Of a stretch of 47,512 bases of DNA, positions 33,888-42,869 are shown piece by piece (position 1 is the stretch's first letter; each line of letters begins with the position of its first letter). The DNA is from Lentisphaeria bacterium (GTDB taxonomy: Bacteria > Verrucomicrobiota > Lentisphaeria > Victivallales > Victivallaceae). The notes under the pieces are model-generated. The model did no database searches. It was not told where the DNA came from and was given only the letters and a program-made list of their open reading frames with translations. Made by a program: the position numbers and the translations under genes. Location of the stretch: contig JAFVZB010000069.1 of assembly GCA_017508385.1 (NCBI GenBank), forward strand, positions 1 through 47,512. Reading direction: 5' to 3'.

Positions 33888-34137
33888 ATATGGTAATGGG
33901 AAGCGGGGGGAGCGGGAAAACTTCTTTTCAACGGGAAAAGAATTTTTCCCGCTCCCCCCGCGCCCCCCTCACCTTTTCAAGAAAAGCGGGGAAACTTTTT
34001 TATCTATCTTTACCTACCCGTGTCGGGAACATAGCCTTTTATTTCTCCCCGCGCCCCTCTCTCCTTTTCAAGAAAAGCGGGGAAACTTTTTTATCTATCT
34101 TTACCTACCCGTGTCGGGAACATAGCCTTTTATTAAT
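33888..34137 (+). repeat. family A repeat, copy A4, with duplicated 3' module
   Basis: A 27-bp hairpin (arms 33903-33929 and 33935-33961, loop AACGG, one mismatch). Relative to A2, A3 and A5 two base pairs in the stem have changed on both sides. The downstream module (CTTTTCAAGAAAAGCGGGG through CCCGTGTCGGGAACATAGCC) is present twice in tandem, at about 33974-34053 and 34058-34134. Confidence 0.8.
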
Positions 34138-34237
34138 AAAAAAGGGACTAAACTGCGTTGGGAAGTTGAAAAAACTCCTCTGTTGCGCTACATTACATTG
34201 AGGTTATCTTATAATTGGATACCGACGGCAGGATTTG

Positions 34238-34349
34238 AGACAAAACACCAAACGCCTGTCAGCATCGATGGATGCAGAGTGAGTCAGGGAAAGTGTTTTG
34301 CGCCGTCTTGTCGCGGCGTAGTGAAACGAAGACGGACGACGGTTATCTT
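34238..34349 (-). repeat. family B repeat, rearranged copy B7 (reverse)
   Basis: Begins with the GCATCGATGGATGCAG end and GTGTTTTGCG and finishes with the GGTTATCTTTCTTCAT terminus, but lacks the TGTAC hairpin. The segment CTTGTCGCGGCGTAGTGAAACG lies in opposite orientation to that in B2 and B3. Together with A4 and the terminator it accounts for the gene-free stretch 33826-34388. Confidence 0.7.
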
Positions 34350-34360
34350 TCTTCATAACG

Positions 34361-34366
34361 TATAAT
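34361..34366 (+). promoter_or_regulatory. possible -10 box for hisC
   Basis: TATAAT at 34361 lies 23 nt before the hisC ATG, with no clear -35 hexamer. An AGGAAC ribosome-binding site stands between it and the ATG. Weak call. Confidence 0.35.
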
Positions 34367-34388
34367 TATAAAATATAGGAACAAAATT

Positions 34389-35444
34389 ATGAAATCGTAT
34401 TTCCGACCAGAGATTGACGCCATGGCTGGATACGTTCCCGGTGAACAGCCCAAAATGGCAAATCTGGTCAAACTCAATACCAATGAAAACCCGTTTGCCC
34501 CCTCGCCCGAGGTGGAAAAAGTTCTGCGCTCCTTCGATGCCGCCCTCATGCGCCGCTACCCCGACCCGAGGGCGGATGCCATGCGCTGTGCCATCGCTCA
34601 ACGCAACGGAATAAAAAAAGAAAACGTCATCATCGGCAACGGCTCGGATGATATTTTGACCATGATTTTCCGCTCTTTCACCAGTCCGGCACTTGCGATG
34701 GCGATGCTCTACCCGAGCTACTCGCTTTACGCCGAGCTCGCCGCCATGCAGGGAGCCGAAGTCATCCGCATAGCTCTGGCGGAAAAAACTTTTGCCCTGC
34801 CTGAAAATCTCCTCGAGCAGGCAAGCCGAGCCAATCTGCTCATGCTGACCCGTCCCAACGCTCCGACCGGCAACAGCTTCTGCTTCAAGACGATAGAGAA
34901 CATCTGCCGCAGTTTCGACGGCATCGTAGTCATCGACGAAGCCTACGCCGATTTCGCCGAAGACAACTGTATGGAGCTTGCAAAAACGCTCCCCAACGTG
35001 ATCGTGATGCGCACCTTTTCCAAGAGTTACGCCCTGGCAGGTCTGCGCCTCGGATACGCCGTTGCAAGCGAAAACATCATCGAGGGATTGATGAAGCTCA
35101 AGGACTCCTACAACGTCGATATGCTCAGCCAGTCGATAGCCCTTGCGGCGTACAACGACACCGCCTACTTTGCCGACCGTGTCGCCGGGGTGAAAGCGAT
35201 GCGTGCCAAGCTCAAAACAGAGCTCGAAGAGCTCGGATTTTACTGCGTTGACTCGCAGAGCAACTTTCTCTTTGCCATGCCTCCCGACGGAGACGGTGAG
35301 AGGTGCTTCAAATCCCTGCGTGAAGAGGCGGTCATCGTGCGCTACTTTCCGGGGGAAGCCACCGGCAAATATGTGCGCATCACCATCGGCAACGAGGCTG
35401 AAAACGCAAGACTGCTCGAAGTTTTAAGAGGAATTTATCAGTGA
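34389..35444 (+). CDS. hisC: histidinol-phosphate aminotransferase
   Basis: HisC converts imidazole acetol-phosphate to histidinol-phosphate with PLP. The 351-residue protein shows KLNTNENPFAPSPEV near the start, GNGSDDIL at 84-91, TRPNAPTGN (154-162), VVIDEAYADFA and the PLP lysine Lys212 in RTFSKSYALAGLRLGYA. These fit HisC of the class I/II aminotransferases; a broad aromatic or tyrosine aminotransferase activity is the main alternative. No other his gene lies nearby. It overlaps the next gene by four bases (GTGA). Confidence 0.9.
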   Translation: MKSYFRPEIDAMAGYVPGEQPKMANLVKLNTNENPFAPSPEVEKVLRSFDAALMRRYPDPRADAMRCAIAQRNGIKKENVIIGNGSDDILTMIFRSFTSPALAMAMLYPSYSLYAELAAMQGAEVIRIALAEKTFALPENLLEQASRANLLMLTRPNAPTGNSFCFKTIENICRSFDGIVVIDEAYADFAEDNCMELAKTLPNVIVMRTFSKSYALAGLRLGYAVASENIIEGLMKLKDSYNVDMLSQSIALAAYNDTAYFADRVAGVKAMRAKLKTELEELGFYCVDSQSNFLFAMPPDGDGERCFKSLREEAVIVRYFPGEATGKYVRITIGNEAENARLLEVLRGIYQ

Positions 35445-36196
35445 AATTCTTGCTCGGCGTAACTCTTATCCTGCCGCTGCTGCTGGCGGCGGAAACTCTG
35501 CGGATAACCGACTCTTCACGGAGCGGCTCATCCGCCCTGCGCCGTGCCGCCCTTGAGTTTGCACTTACTCAAAAGTGCGAAATACACATCGACCGCATGG
35601 CGGCAGAGGATGCGGCAAAAAAAGTCGATGCCACCTCGGTCGATATCGCAGTGTTTGAAGAGCAAGATGTTCCTGCAAAGCTGAAAGAGAAGTCAGGTAT
35701 TTTCCTCGGCACCGAGGTGCTGCTGCTCTATGTCAACGTTGATAATCCGCTTGAAAGCCTGAGTGCCGCCGAAGCAGGAAAGATTTTTTCCGGCTTGCGT
35801 CCGCGCTGGAGCGAGTTCGGAGGCAGGGCACGCTCGATACACCGGGTAAATCTGAAAACAAGCTCTGATTTTTCCGGACTCGACCGTGAGCTCTTCAAAG
35901 CCCATCCTGCGGCGGAGGTGCTCGGAGTCAACACTGCGCATGATGTGATAAAACTTGTTTCTGCCGACAGTGATGCGCTGGGATTTGCTCCGTTTGCTCC
36001 GTTGGGTGCAAAGGTGAAGGTGCTCAAAATCGACCGCACGCTGCCGACTTTGGAAAACATAAAAAAGAGAAAGTATCCGCTGGCACTGAGCTACCGGCTT
36101 TATGTGGTAAAGAGCTCTTCCCTTGCGGAAAAGTTTGTCGAATTTTTGAAAAAGGATCTCAGAAATCAGGTGAGAAACGATTTATGGGTTCCGTGA
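35441..36196 (+). CDS. PstS-like periplasmic substrate-binding protein
   Basis: The 251-residue protein starts with GTG at 35441, overlapping the hisC stop, and has a short signal peptide (MKFLLGVTLILPLLLAA). The body resembles a PstS-type binding fold: LRITDSSRSGSSALRRAALEF, VDIAVFEEQDV, LLLYVNVDNPLESLSAAEAGKIFSG, GFAPFAPL and YRLYVVKSSSLAEKFVEFL. No permease or ATPase gene is nearby, so the ligand and role are unknown. It lies 22 nt before gltX and seems part of a hisC-gltX transcription unit. Confidence 0.65.
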   Translation: MKFLLGVTLILPLLLAAETLRITDSSRSGSSALRRAALEFALTQKCEIHIDRMAAEDAAKKVDATSVDIAVFEEQDVPAKLKEKSGIFLGTEVLLLYVNVDNPLESLSAAEAGKIFSGLRPRWSEFGGRARSIHRVNLKTSSDFSGLDRELFKAHPAAEVLGVNTAHDVIKLVSADSDALGFAPFAPLGAKVKVLKIDRTLPTLENIKKRKYPLALSYRLYVVKSSSLAEKFVEFLKKDLRNQVRNDLWVP

Positions 36197-36218
36197 ATAT
36201 GAAGAAAGAGAGTTGAAA

Positions 36219-37670
36219 ATGTGTAAAGAAAATTGTGTCCGTACCCGCTTCGCCCCCAGTCCGACCGGCTTCATGCACGTCGGAAACCTGCGTACCGCCC
36301 TCTACGCCTGTCTGCTTGCCCACTCGTCAAAGGGCAAATTCGTTCTGCGCATCGAGGATACCGACCAGGCACGCTATGTCGATGGAGCGGTCGATGTCAT
36401 CTACGCCACGCTCAAAGCCGCCAACCTCATCCACGACGAGGGTCCGGATGTGGGCGGTGATTACGGTCCCTACATCCAGAGCGAAAGAAAGGCTCTCTAC
36501 AAAGAGTATGCGCTTGAGCTGGTAAAAAAGGGCGGAGCCTACTACTGCTTCTGCGAAAAGAGCGAAGAGGAGACCGAGGGAGCAGGCAACGCCGACCCCG
36601 CCGATGACCCCTGCCGTGCCATCGCTCCCGAAGAGGCTGAAAAGCTCGCCGCCTCAGGCAAAAGCTACGTCATCCGCCAGAAGATAGACCGCACGGGAGT
36701 CACCACATTTTCCGACAGTGTTTTCGGTGATATCACCATTGAAAACAAAGTCCTCGACGACCAGATACTGCTCAAGAGCGACGGAATGCCCACCTACAAC
36801 TTCGCCAACGTCATCGACGATCACCTGATGGCGATAACTCATGTGGTGAGAGGTTCGGAGTATCTCTCTTCGACTCCGAAATACAATCTGCTCTATCAGG
36901 CATTCGGCTGGGATATCCCGACCTACGTCCATTTGCCGCTCATCATGGGGCGCAACGCCGACGGAGAGGTGGCGAAACTTTCCAAACGCCACGGCTCGGT
37001 GAGTTTTGAAAACCTCATCGCCGACGGATACCTTGCCGAGGCGATAGTCAACTACATCGCCCTGCTCGGCTGGTCATCGAAGAGCGACCGTGAGATTTTT
37101 TCCTTCAGCGAGCTCGAGGAGCTCTTCTCTCTCTCAGGACTCAACAAGAGTCCGGCGGTGTTCGACTACGACAAACTCAAGTGGATGAACGCCGAGTACA
37201 TCCGTCAGCTCTCAGTCGAAGATTTCGCTTCACGGGCAAAGAGTTACGCCAAAATCGAGGGAACTCCTCTCGAAGAGAACTGGCTCAAACTTGCCTCTCT
37301 CTTGCAGCAGAGAACCGAGCTGCTCACTGAGATTCCGGAAAAGATCGCCTTCCTGCTCGAACAGCCGGAGTACACCATTGATATGTTCAACAACAAAAAG
37401 AGCAAGTGCACTCCTGAAACAGCCAAAGATATCCTGCTTGAGATGAGAGAGAAGTTTGCCGCCATGGAGTCAGCCGATGCCGAAAAAATCACCGCCCTGC
37501 TCACAGCCTGCGCCGAGGCAAGAGGAGTCAAGCTCGGTCAGCCGATGTGGGCGGTACGCATCGCGCTCTCAGGCACTCCGGTAACTCCCGGAGGTCCCGG
37601 AGAGATCATGGAACTGCTCGGCATGCCTGAATCCATGCGCCGCATCGACAACGCACTTGCCAAACTCTGA
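36219..37670 (+). CDS. gltX: glutamyl-tRNA synthetase
   Basis: GltX charges tRNA-Glu (and, in many bacteria without glutaminyl-tRNA synthetase, tRNA-Gln). The 483-residue protein has the class I signature RFAPSPTGFMHVGNLRTAL (HIGH variant HVGN), LRIEDTDQARYV, SEYLSSTPKYNLLY, and the KMSKS variant AKLSKRHG. The C-terminal anticodon-binding part is complete. The frame begins with TTG at 36213, but ATG at 36219 with a GAAAGAGAG ribosome-binding site is the likelier start. It is followed after nine bases by the transglutaminase-like gene. Confidence 0.96.
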   Translation: MCKENCVRTRFAPSPTGFMHVGNLRTALYACLLAHSSKGKFVLRIEDTDQARYVDGAVDVIYATLKAANLIHDEGPDVGGDYGPYIQSERKALYKEYALELVKKGGAYYCFCEKSEEETEGAGNADPADDPCRAIAPEEAEKLAASGKSYVIRQKIDRTGVTTFSDSVFGDITIENKVLDDQILLKSDGMPTYNFANVIDDHLMAITHVVRGSEYLSSTPKYNLLYQAFGWDIPTYVHLPLIMGRNADGEVAKLSKRHGSVSFENLIADGYLAEAIVNYIALLGWSSKSDREIFSFSELEELFSLSGLNKSPAVFDYDKLKWMNAEYIRQLSVEDFASRAKSYAKIEGTPLEENWLKLASLLQQRTELLTEIPEKIAFLLEQPEYTIDMFNNKKSKCTPETAKDILLEMREKFAAMESADAEKITALLTACAEARGVKLGQPMWAVRIALSGTPVTPGGPGEIMELLGMPESMRRIDNALAKL

Positions 37671-37679
37671 AGGTAAGTT

Positions 37680-40600
37680 ATGAGGAACTTACTGAAATCA
37701 CTCATTACACTCATCCTGCTGTGTACTTCCGCAGTTTACGGTGCACAGCCGGATATCGCAGCACTTTCAGCAAAAGCGGTGAAAGCCAACTACCCCGATG
37801 CCGCAAGCGTACTGCTTTACGATCTCGAAAAAATGGTCTGTCAGCAGGATGGAACGTCGGTCGATACCGATGAGTTTTATCAGAAAGTTCTCAACGAAGC
37901 CGGAAGAAAAAAACTGCGCACCATCGAGCTGCACTGCAACACCAATTACGGCACAGTCCGTTTTCTTGAGGCGGAAATCCTGCGCAACGGCAGAAAAATC
38001 GCCGTCGATATCGAAAAAAACAGCACCGTGACCACCTCGGCGGGTCAGATGTCGAGCAACATCTACGATCCCGAGATGAAAGTCATCACCCTGACGGTAC
38101 CGGGGCTGGAAATCGGTGATGTGCTCCATATCAAAACCGAAAGGCGCACTACCAAGCCGGTGATTCCGGGCGAATGGAGCAACATAATTCTGCTTGAGTC
38201 TGATATTCCCATTCTGCAATACGATGTGGAAATAGATACTCCGGAAGCAATGCCACTGCGCAGCACCGCCATCAAAAATGAGATAAAAGGAACGGTGAAA
38301 ACCCTTGCTCCCGAGCACAAAAACGGACGCATCATCTACAAGTGGCAGGCGAAAGATGTTCCGCAGGCGATACCCGAAAAGGGGATGCCGAAACTCTACA
38401 CCTGCTGTCAGCGGCTTCTGGTCGGAACCAGCCGGAGCTGGCAGGATATATCCAAGTGGTACTACGCCCTCTGCCGTCCCCGCATGGATGCCATTTCAGA
38501 TGAGATGAGAGCCGAAGTCGCCAAGCTCACCGCAGGAGCAAAAGACGACGATGAAAAGATGCGCCGCATTTTCAAATATGTGTCGCAGAATATCCGCTAC
38601 GCCGGAGTGACCGCCGAGAAGAACGCTCCCGGCTTCGAGCCTCACGATGTTTGTGACACATTCAATCAGAAGCACGGAGTCTGCCGTGACAAGGCGGCTC
38701 TGCTGGTGTCGATGCTCGAACTTGCAAAACTCAAAGCGTTTCCGGTGATTTTCATGGCGGGAACTCCCAAAGACAGCGAAGTTCCCAACGGATATTTCAA
38801 CCACGCAGTAGTCTGCGTTGACAGGGGCAATTTCGACTACGTTCTCATGGATCCGACCGACGAAAACACCCGCACGCTCTTCCCCGAGTACCTCAGCAAC
38901 CAGAGCTATCTGGTCGCCCGTCCTGAGGGAGACACCCTGCGCCGCACCCCGGTGATACCCGCTGAAAAAAACCTGATGCAGATATCGACCCGGGCGGTGG
39001 TAGATAACAGAGGCGGTATTTCCGGCAGAAGCAAAGTAAAACTCAATGGTATCAGCGACCTCATCTACCGCTCAAGTTTCGCCCGCATGACTCCGGCAAA
39101 ACGTCTGGAGTTCTGGCAGGGCAGAGTGCGCAACGCTCTGCCGGGAGCGGAAATAACCTCGCTTGAGATAAAGCCCGAAAACATCCGCAACACCGCTCTG
39201 CCGATGGAAATAAACTTCACCTTCAAAGCCGCAAATTTCCTGCCCGATACAGGAGAAAACACCGTACTTTTCATTCCGCAGTTCGGCAATCAGTTCGGAG
39301 TTCTCAACTGGGTGATTCCCGATACGTCACTCGAAAAGAGGCGTTTCCCCATCGAGACCGACAGCACCTGCAAGCTCGTCGAGGAGCTCACTCTCGAACT
39401 GCCCGCCCGGCTCGAAGTGCAGGGACTCCCTGCTCCGACAGGGAAAGAGGGCAGACACTTTTCATGGCACTGCGGCTTCACCCGCAGCGGCAGCACGGTA
39501 AAATACCACAGCACCTCGAGCCTCGATGGCGTGGAAATCAAGAGTTCCGATTACGCAGAGCTGAAAAATACGCTTCAGAGTTTTTCCTCGGCTCAGAAGC
39601 GGATGCCGGTGGTCAGAAAGAATTACTCGAAAGTAAAACTCAGCGAGTACAGCAAAATATTTCCCGATGCCGATGCGGTCATTCTGGATGCAAAAGATGA
39701 GCTGAAACTTGATGATGAACACACCTTTACCCGCACCCGTTACCGCAAGATACTGGTGCTCACCTACGCAGGAGTAAAAAAACACTCCGAATTGAAGGTC
39801 TCCGGCTTTCCGTCAAGAGAGAACGTGGAAGTAACCGCCAAAATCACCGGAACCGACGGCAAAACACGCACCCTCGACCAATCGCACACCCGGCTCATGG
39901 ATGCTCCCTGGACTTCGCAGCTGAAACATATTCCGGCAGAAAAAATCAAAATCTGCGCCCTGCCCGGAGTGGAACAGAACTCGATAATCGAATACACGGT
40001 CACCCGAAAAGGCAGAAGCATCTACCCCGTGTCAGGATGCGAACTCTTTCAGGAGCACCTGCCGATACTGAAAAAAGAGTTCGTCATCGATGCTCCAGAG
40101 GAGTTGAAACTTTACAGCTCGCAGATTCCTTCCGGAGTGAGATTTGAGCGCAAAAGCGTTGATAAAAGAGTCATCCGCCGCTGGAGCACCGAAAATGTCT
40201 CAGGCATCAGAAAAGAGTATGCGCAAAGTGAACTCGATTGTTTTGCTCCGCACATAAATTACTCCACGGTCAAAACCAAAGAGTGGGCGGCATCGTTCAA
40301 CAAACTGCTGATAACCGGAAAACAAACAGCTGATAAAAACGCAGTAAAGAGTATTCTCGCTCAGGTCGGAACTTCCGAAAAGCTCCCCCTGCCCAAAGCC
40401 ATCAGTGATTTTGTGGTAAAGAACGTCAGGATAGCGGGTCCGGGAATAGCCGATATCCCGCCCGGCACCATCCGGACTCCCGAACAAATATATCAGAGTG
40501 CGGTAGCTACTCCGCTTGAGCGTGCCGTTCTTATGGCTGCGCTCTTTGATGCCGCCGGAATCGAGTACCGCTTCCATCTGGCGAGCTCAAAACCGTTTCT

Positions 40601-41444
40601 GAATCCGGTGTACCACAATTTCAAATACTTTTCGCCCGACTTCGAGACGGTGCTGCTCTATGTGCCGAAACTGAACGCCTGGTTCAACTGCTCAACCCGG
40701 TATGCCGCTGTCGGAGGAACAAAATACGCCGGCCGTCTCGGAATGAATCCTGAAAACAGCAGGATATCAGCCATCACCCCCGCCCCCGGAGCACCCGACC
40801 GTATCCGCATGGATTTCTCGGTCAAAATACGCCGTGACCGCAGTGCAGTTATTGACATCACCGAAACCGTGAGCGGAACCTACTTTGAAAAGTACAACCG
40901 TCTCCTCAGCGAAATGACTCCCGAACTGCGCAGGCGGTTCTTCACCGGCAAAGCCGACAAACTGGATAAATCAGCCAAACTCAACGGCAGGTACAGCTGG
41001 GACTTCTCAGGCAAAGCGGGAGTGATAAAGTACAGCGTGATAATCCCCGACTTCGTCCATCGGGCGGGTGAGCATCTGTTTTACGAACTTCCCGGACACG
41101 CTCTTTTGCGGAGCAAAGCCGCAGTTTACGGTGCACAACGCACGACTCCCTTTGTCAGAAAGGCTCCTGACGAAATTATTTTGAACTGGCGTATTTTTGC
41201 TCCTGACGGCTACTCCCACCCCGTTTCCGGCACCCGCTTTACCGAACACGGCAACGTGCAGTTTGCCCGGCTCATCGAGCGCAGAAGTTCGACTGCCGGA
41301 ACAGCGAATATCCTGATAAAGCTCACCCTTCCTGCGGCTTACGTCGAGGCACGGGATTTTGACCACCTCATTTCCGTACAGAACGCCATCGGCAGAAGCA
41401 GCAGCAGAGCAGGAATAATGACCTCAAACAACAAGGCAAAGTAA
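37680..41444 (+). CDS. tandem DUF3857-transglutaminase protein
   Basis: The 1254-residue exported protein (signal peptide MRNLLKSLITLILLCTSAVYG) has two DUF3857 plus transglutaminase-like units. The first unit spans about 45-430 and has a complete Cys-His-Asp triad: Cys335 in HGVCRDKAALL, His375 in YFNHAVVCVD and Asp391 in VLMDPTDEN. The second unit (about 650-1035) repeats the DUF3857 part (ADAVILDAKDELKLDD, RKILVLTYAGVKKHS). In its transglutaminase part the Cys position is lost (TPLERAVLMAALFDAAGIEY) and the Asp block becomes AWFNCSTRYA. The first unit may be an active protease or transglutaminase, the second a binding module. A beta-rich tail follows. The substrate is unknown. Confidence 0.85.
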   Translation: MRNLLKSLITLILLCTSAVYGAQPDIAALSAKAVKANYPDAASVLLYDLEKMVCQQDGTSVDTDEFYQKVLNEAGRKKLRTIELHCNTNYGTVRFLEAEILRNGRKIAVDIEKNSTVTTSAGQMSSNIYDPEMKVITLTVPGLEIGDVLHIKTERRTTKPVIPGEWSNIILLESDIPILQYDVEIDTPEAMPLRSTAIKNEIKGTVKTLAPEHKNGRIIYKWQAKDVPQAIPEKGMPKLYTCCQRLLVGTSRSWQDISKWYYALCRPRMDAISDEMRAEVAKLTAGAKDDDEKMRRIFKYVSQNIRYAGVTAEKNAPGFEPHDVCDTFNQKHGVCRDKAALLVSMLELAKLKAFPVIFMAGTPKDSEVPNGYFNHAVVCVDRGNFDYVLMDPTDENTRTLFPEYLSNQSYLVARPEGDTLRRTPVIPAEKNLMQISTRAVVDNRGGISGRSKVKLNGISDLIYRSSFARMTPAKRLEFWQGRVRNALPGAEITSLEIKPENIRNTALPMEINFTFKAANFLPDTGENTVLFIPQFGNQFGVLNWVIPDTSLEKRRFPIETDSTCKLVEELTLELPARLEVQGLPAPTGKEGRHFSWHCGFTRSGSTVKYHSTSSLDGVEIKSSDYAELKNTLQSFSSAQKRMPVVRKNYSKVKLSEYSKIFPDADAVILDAKDELKLDDEHTFTRTRYRKILVLTYAGVKKHSELKVSGFPSRENVEVTAKITGTDGKTRTLDQSHTRLMDAPWTSQLKHIPAEKIKICALPGVEQNSIIEYTVTRKGRSIYPVSGCELFQEHLPILKKEFVIDAPEELKLYSSQIPSGVRFERKSVDKRVIRRWSTENVSGIRKEYAQSELDCFAPHINYSTVKTKEWAASFNKLLITGKQTADKNAVKSILAQVGTSEKLPLPKAISDFVVKNVRIAGPGIADIPPGTIRTPEQIYQSAVATPLERAVLMAALFDAAGIEYRFHLASSKPFLNPVYHNFKYFSPDFETVLLYVPKLNAWFNCSTRYAAVGGTKYAGRLGMNPENSRISAITPAPGAPDRIRMDFSVKIRRDRSAVIDITETVSGTYFEKYNRLLSEMTPELRRRFFTGKADKLDKSAKLNGRYSWDFSGKAGVIKYSVIIPDFVHRAGEHLFYELPGHALLRSKAAVYGAQRTTPFVRKAPDEIILNWRIFAPDGYSHPVSGTRFTEHGNVQFARLIERRSSTAGTANILIKLTLPAAYVEARDFDHLISVQNAIGRSSSRAGIMTSNNKAK

Positions 41445-41445
41445 C

Positions 41446-42066
41446 ATGCAGACAGAAACGATACAGACCGGAAACGTCGGAGAGAACTGTTTTCTTGTGA
41501 CCGCAGGAAACACCCTCTGCATCATCGACCCGGGAGCAGATGCCGACTTGATAATCCGGCGCATCGAAAACCGGAAGACCGCCTTTGCACACATCGAGGT
41601 GCTCTTCACCCACGCCCACGCCGACCATATCGGTGCGGCAGGAGCATTGAAAAAACGCTTCCCCGAAGCGGTTTTCAGACTCGACAGCAAAGATAAGGCA
41701 ATTTATCTGAGCGAAGACAACGCCTTTCCTCCCTACATTCCGCTGGCGGAAAATCTGCCTGCGACCGTGGAATATCAGGAAAACAGCGTTTACTCGATCC
41801 TGCCCTGCCCCGGACACACTCCCGGCGGAGTATCTCTGCTCTTTGACGACAACGGAGTTCAGCACCTCTATTCAGGTGATACTCTCTTTGCGGGCTCAAT
41901 AGGCAGAACCGACTTCGAGGGCGGCAGTCTTGAGGAGTTGAGCAAAACACTGCGTATGCTCACTGAAAAACTGGATGATTCCGTCATCGTCCACCCCGGT
42001 CACGGGCCTGACACCACCATCGGCAGGGAAAAAATCTCAAACGTTTATCTCAAACATCTAATATAA
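41446..42066 (+). CDS. metallo-beta-lactamase fold hydrolase (glyoxalase II-like)
   Basis: The 206-residue protein has the zinc motif THAHADHIG (His56, His58, Asp60, His61), then CPGHTPGGVSLLF, SGDTLFAGSIGRTDF and HPGHGPDTTIG, the full MBL set of the hydroxyacylglutathione hydrolase-like subgroup. It lacks the extra helical domain of true glyoxalase II, so the substrate (thioester or other) is not known. It starts one base after the previous stop and ends 14 nt before pyrK. Confidence 0.9.
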   Translation: MQTETIQTGNVGENCFLVTAGNTLCIIDPGADADLIIRRIENRKTAFAHIEVLFTHAHADHIGAAGALKKRFPEAVFRLDSKDKAIYLSEDNAFPPYIPLAENLPATVEYQENSVYSILPCPGHTPGGVSLLFDDNGVQHLYSGDTLFAGSIGRTDFEGGSLEELSKTLRMLTEKLDDSVIVHPGHGPDTTIGREKISNVYLKHLI

Positions 42067-42080
42067 AACACGAGGGGAAA

Positions 42081-42866
42081 ATGAAAGCAGTTATCATCAG
42101 CAATTCAAGGTTGCAGGGCGACTACTTCGAGGTAGTTTTCACCGCTCCTGAAATCGCAGAAAAGGCTGTCGCAGGGCAGTTTGTCCACATCAGGATAGAC
42201 GAGCGCAACGATTATATCCTGCGCCGTCCGTTCAGTATCCACTCGACCGACCCCGAAAAGGGAACGGTGAGTGTCGCCTACAAAGTCGTCGGCAAGGGAA
42301 CACTTGCCATGAGCAAACTTGCCTCAGGTTATGAGTTTGATGTGATGGGTCCGCTCGGGATCGGATTTTCGACTCCGGCAGACGATGTGGTTCCGGTAGC
42401 CGTTGCCGGTGGTTACGGCAGTGCGGCACTCTATCTTTTGAGCAGGGTTTCCAGACAAAAGGGAGTCCTGCTCGCCGGAGCAAGAAGCAAAAATGATGTC
42501 ATCCTCACCGACCGCTACGAAAAAGCAGGTTTCGATGTCAGAGTCGCAACCGACGACGGAAGCATGGGTACAAAGGGAGTGGTGACCAGTCTCATTCCGC
42601 AGGTGCTCGAGGACTGCAAGGGCAAAAAACTGCTCTTTTACGGCTGCGGACCGCACCCCATGCTCATGGCTCTCGGCAAACTGCTCAAAGAAAAGGGACT
42701 CGACGGAGAGTTGAGCATCGACCACAAGATGTGCTGCGGCGTCGGAGCCTGTTTCGCCTGTGTCATCAAAGTCAACGACCCCGGCTCTGCGGATGGCTGG
42801 CGTTACGCCCGCAGCTGTTCCGAGGGTCCGGTGTTTCCGCTTGACGACGTATATCTGGGAGAATAA
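42081..42866 (+). CDS. pyrK: dihydroorotate dehydrogenase electron transfer subunit
   Basis: PyrK carries FAD and a [2Fe-2S] cluster and passes electrons from PyrD to NAD+ in class 1B dihydroorotate dehydrogenase. The 261-residue protein has the FAD motif LRRPFSIHST, the NAD-binding GGYGSAALYLLS region (VAGGYGSA), and the cluster ligands in MCCGVGACFACV and RSCSEG near the C-terminus. Directly followed by pyrD with three bases between. Confidence 0.95.
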   Translation: MKAVIISNSRLQGDYFEVVFTAPEIAEKAVAGQFVHIRIDERNDYILRRPFSIHSTDPEKGTVSVAYKVVGKGTLAMSKLASGYEFDVMGPLGIGFSTPADDVVPVAVAGGYGSAALYLLSRVSRQKGVLLAGARSKNDVILTDRYEKAGFDVRVATDDGSMGTKGVVTSLIPQVLEDCKGKKLLFYGCGPHPMLMALGKLLKEKGLDGELSIDHKMCCGVGACFACVIKVNDPGSADGWRYARSCSEGPVFPLDDVYLGE

Positions 42867-42869
42867 AAA

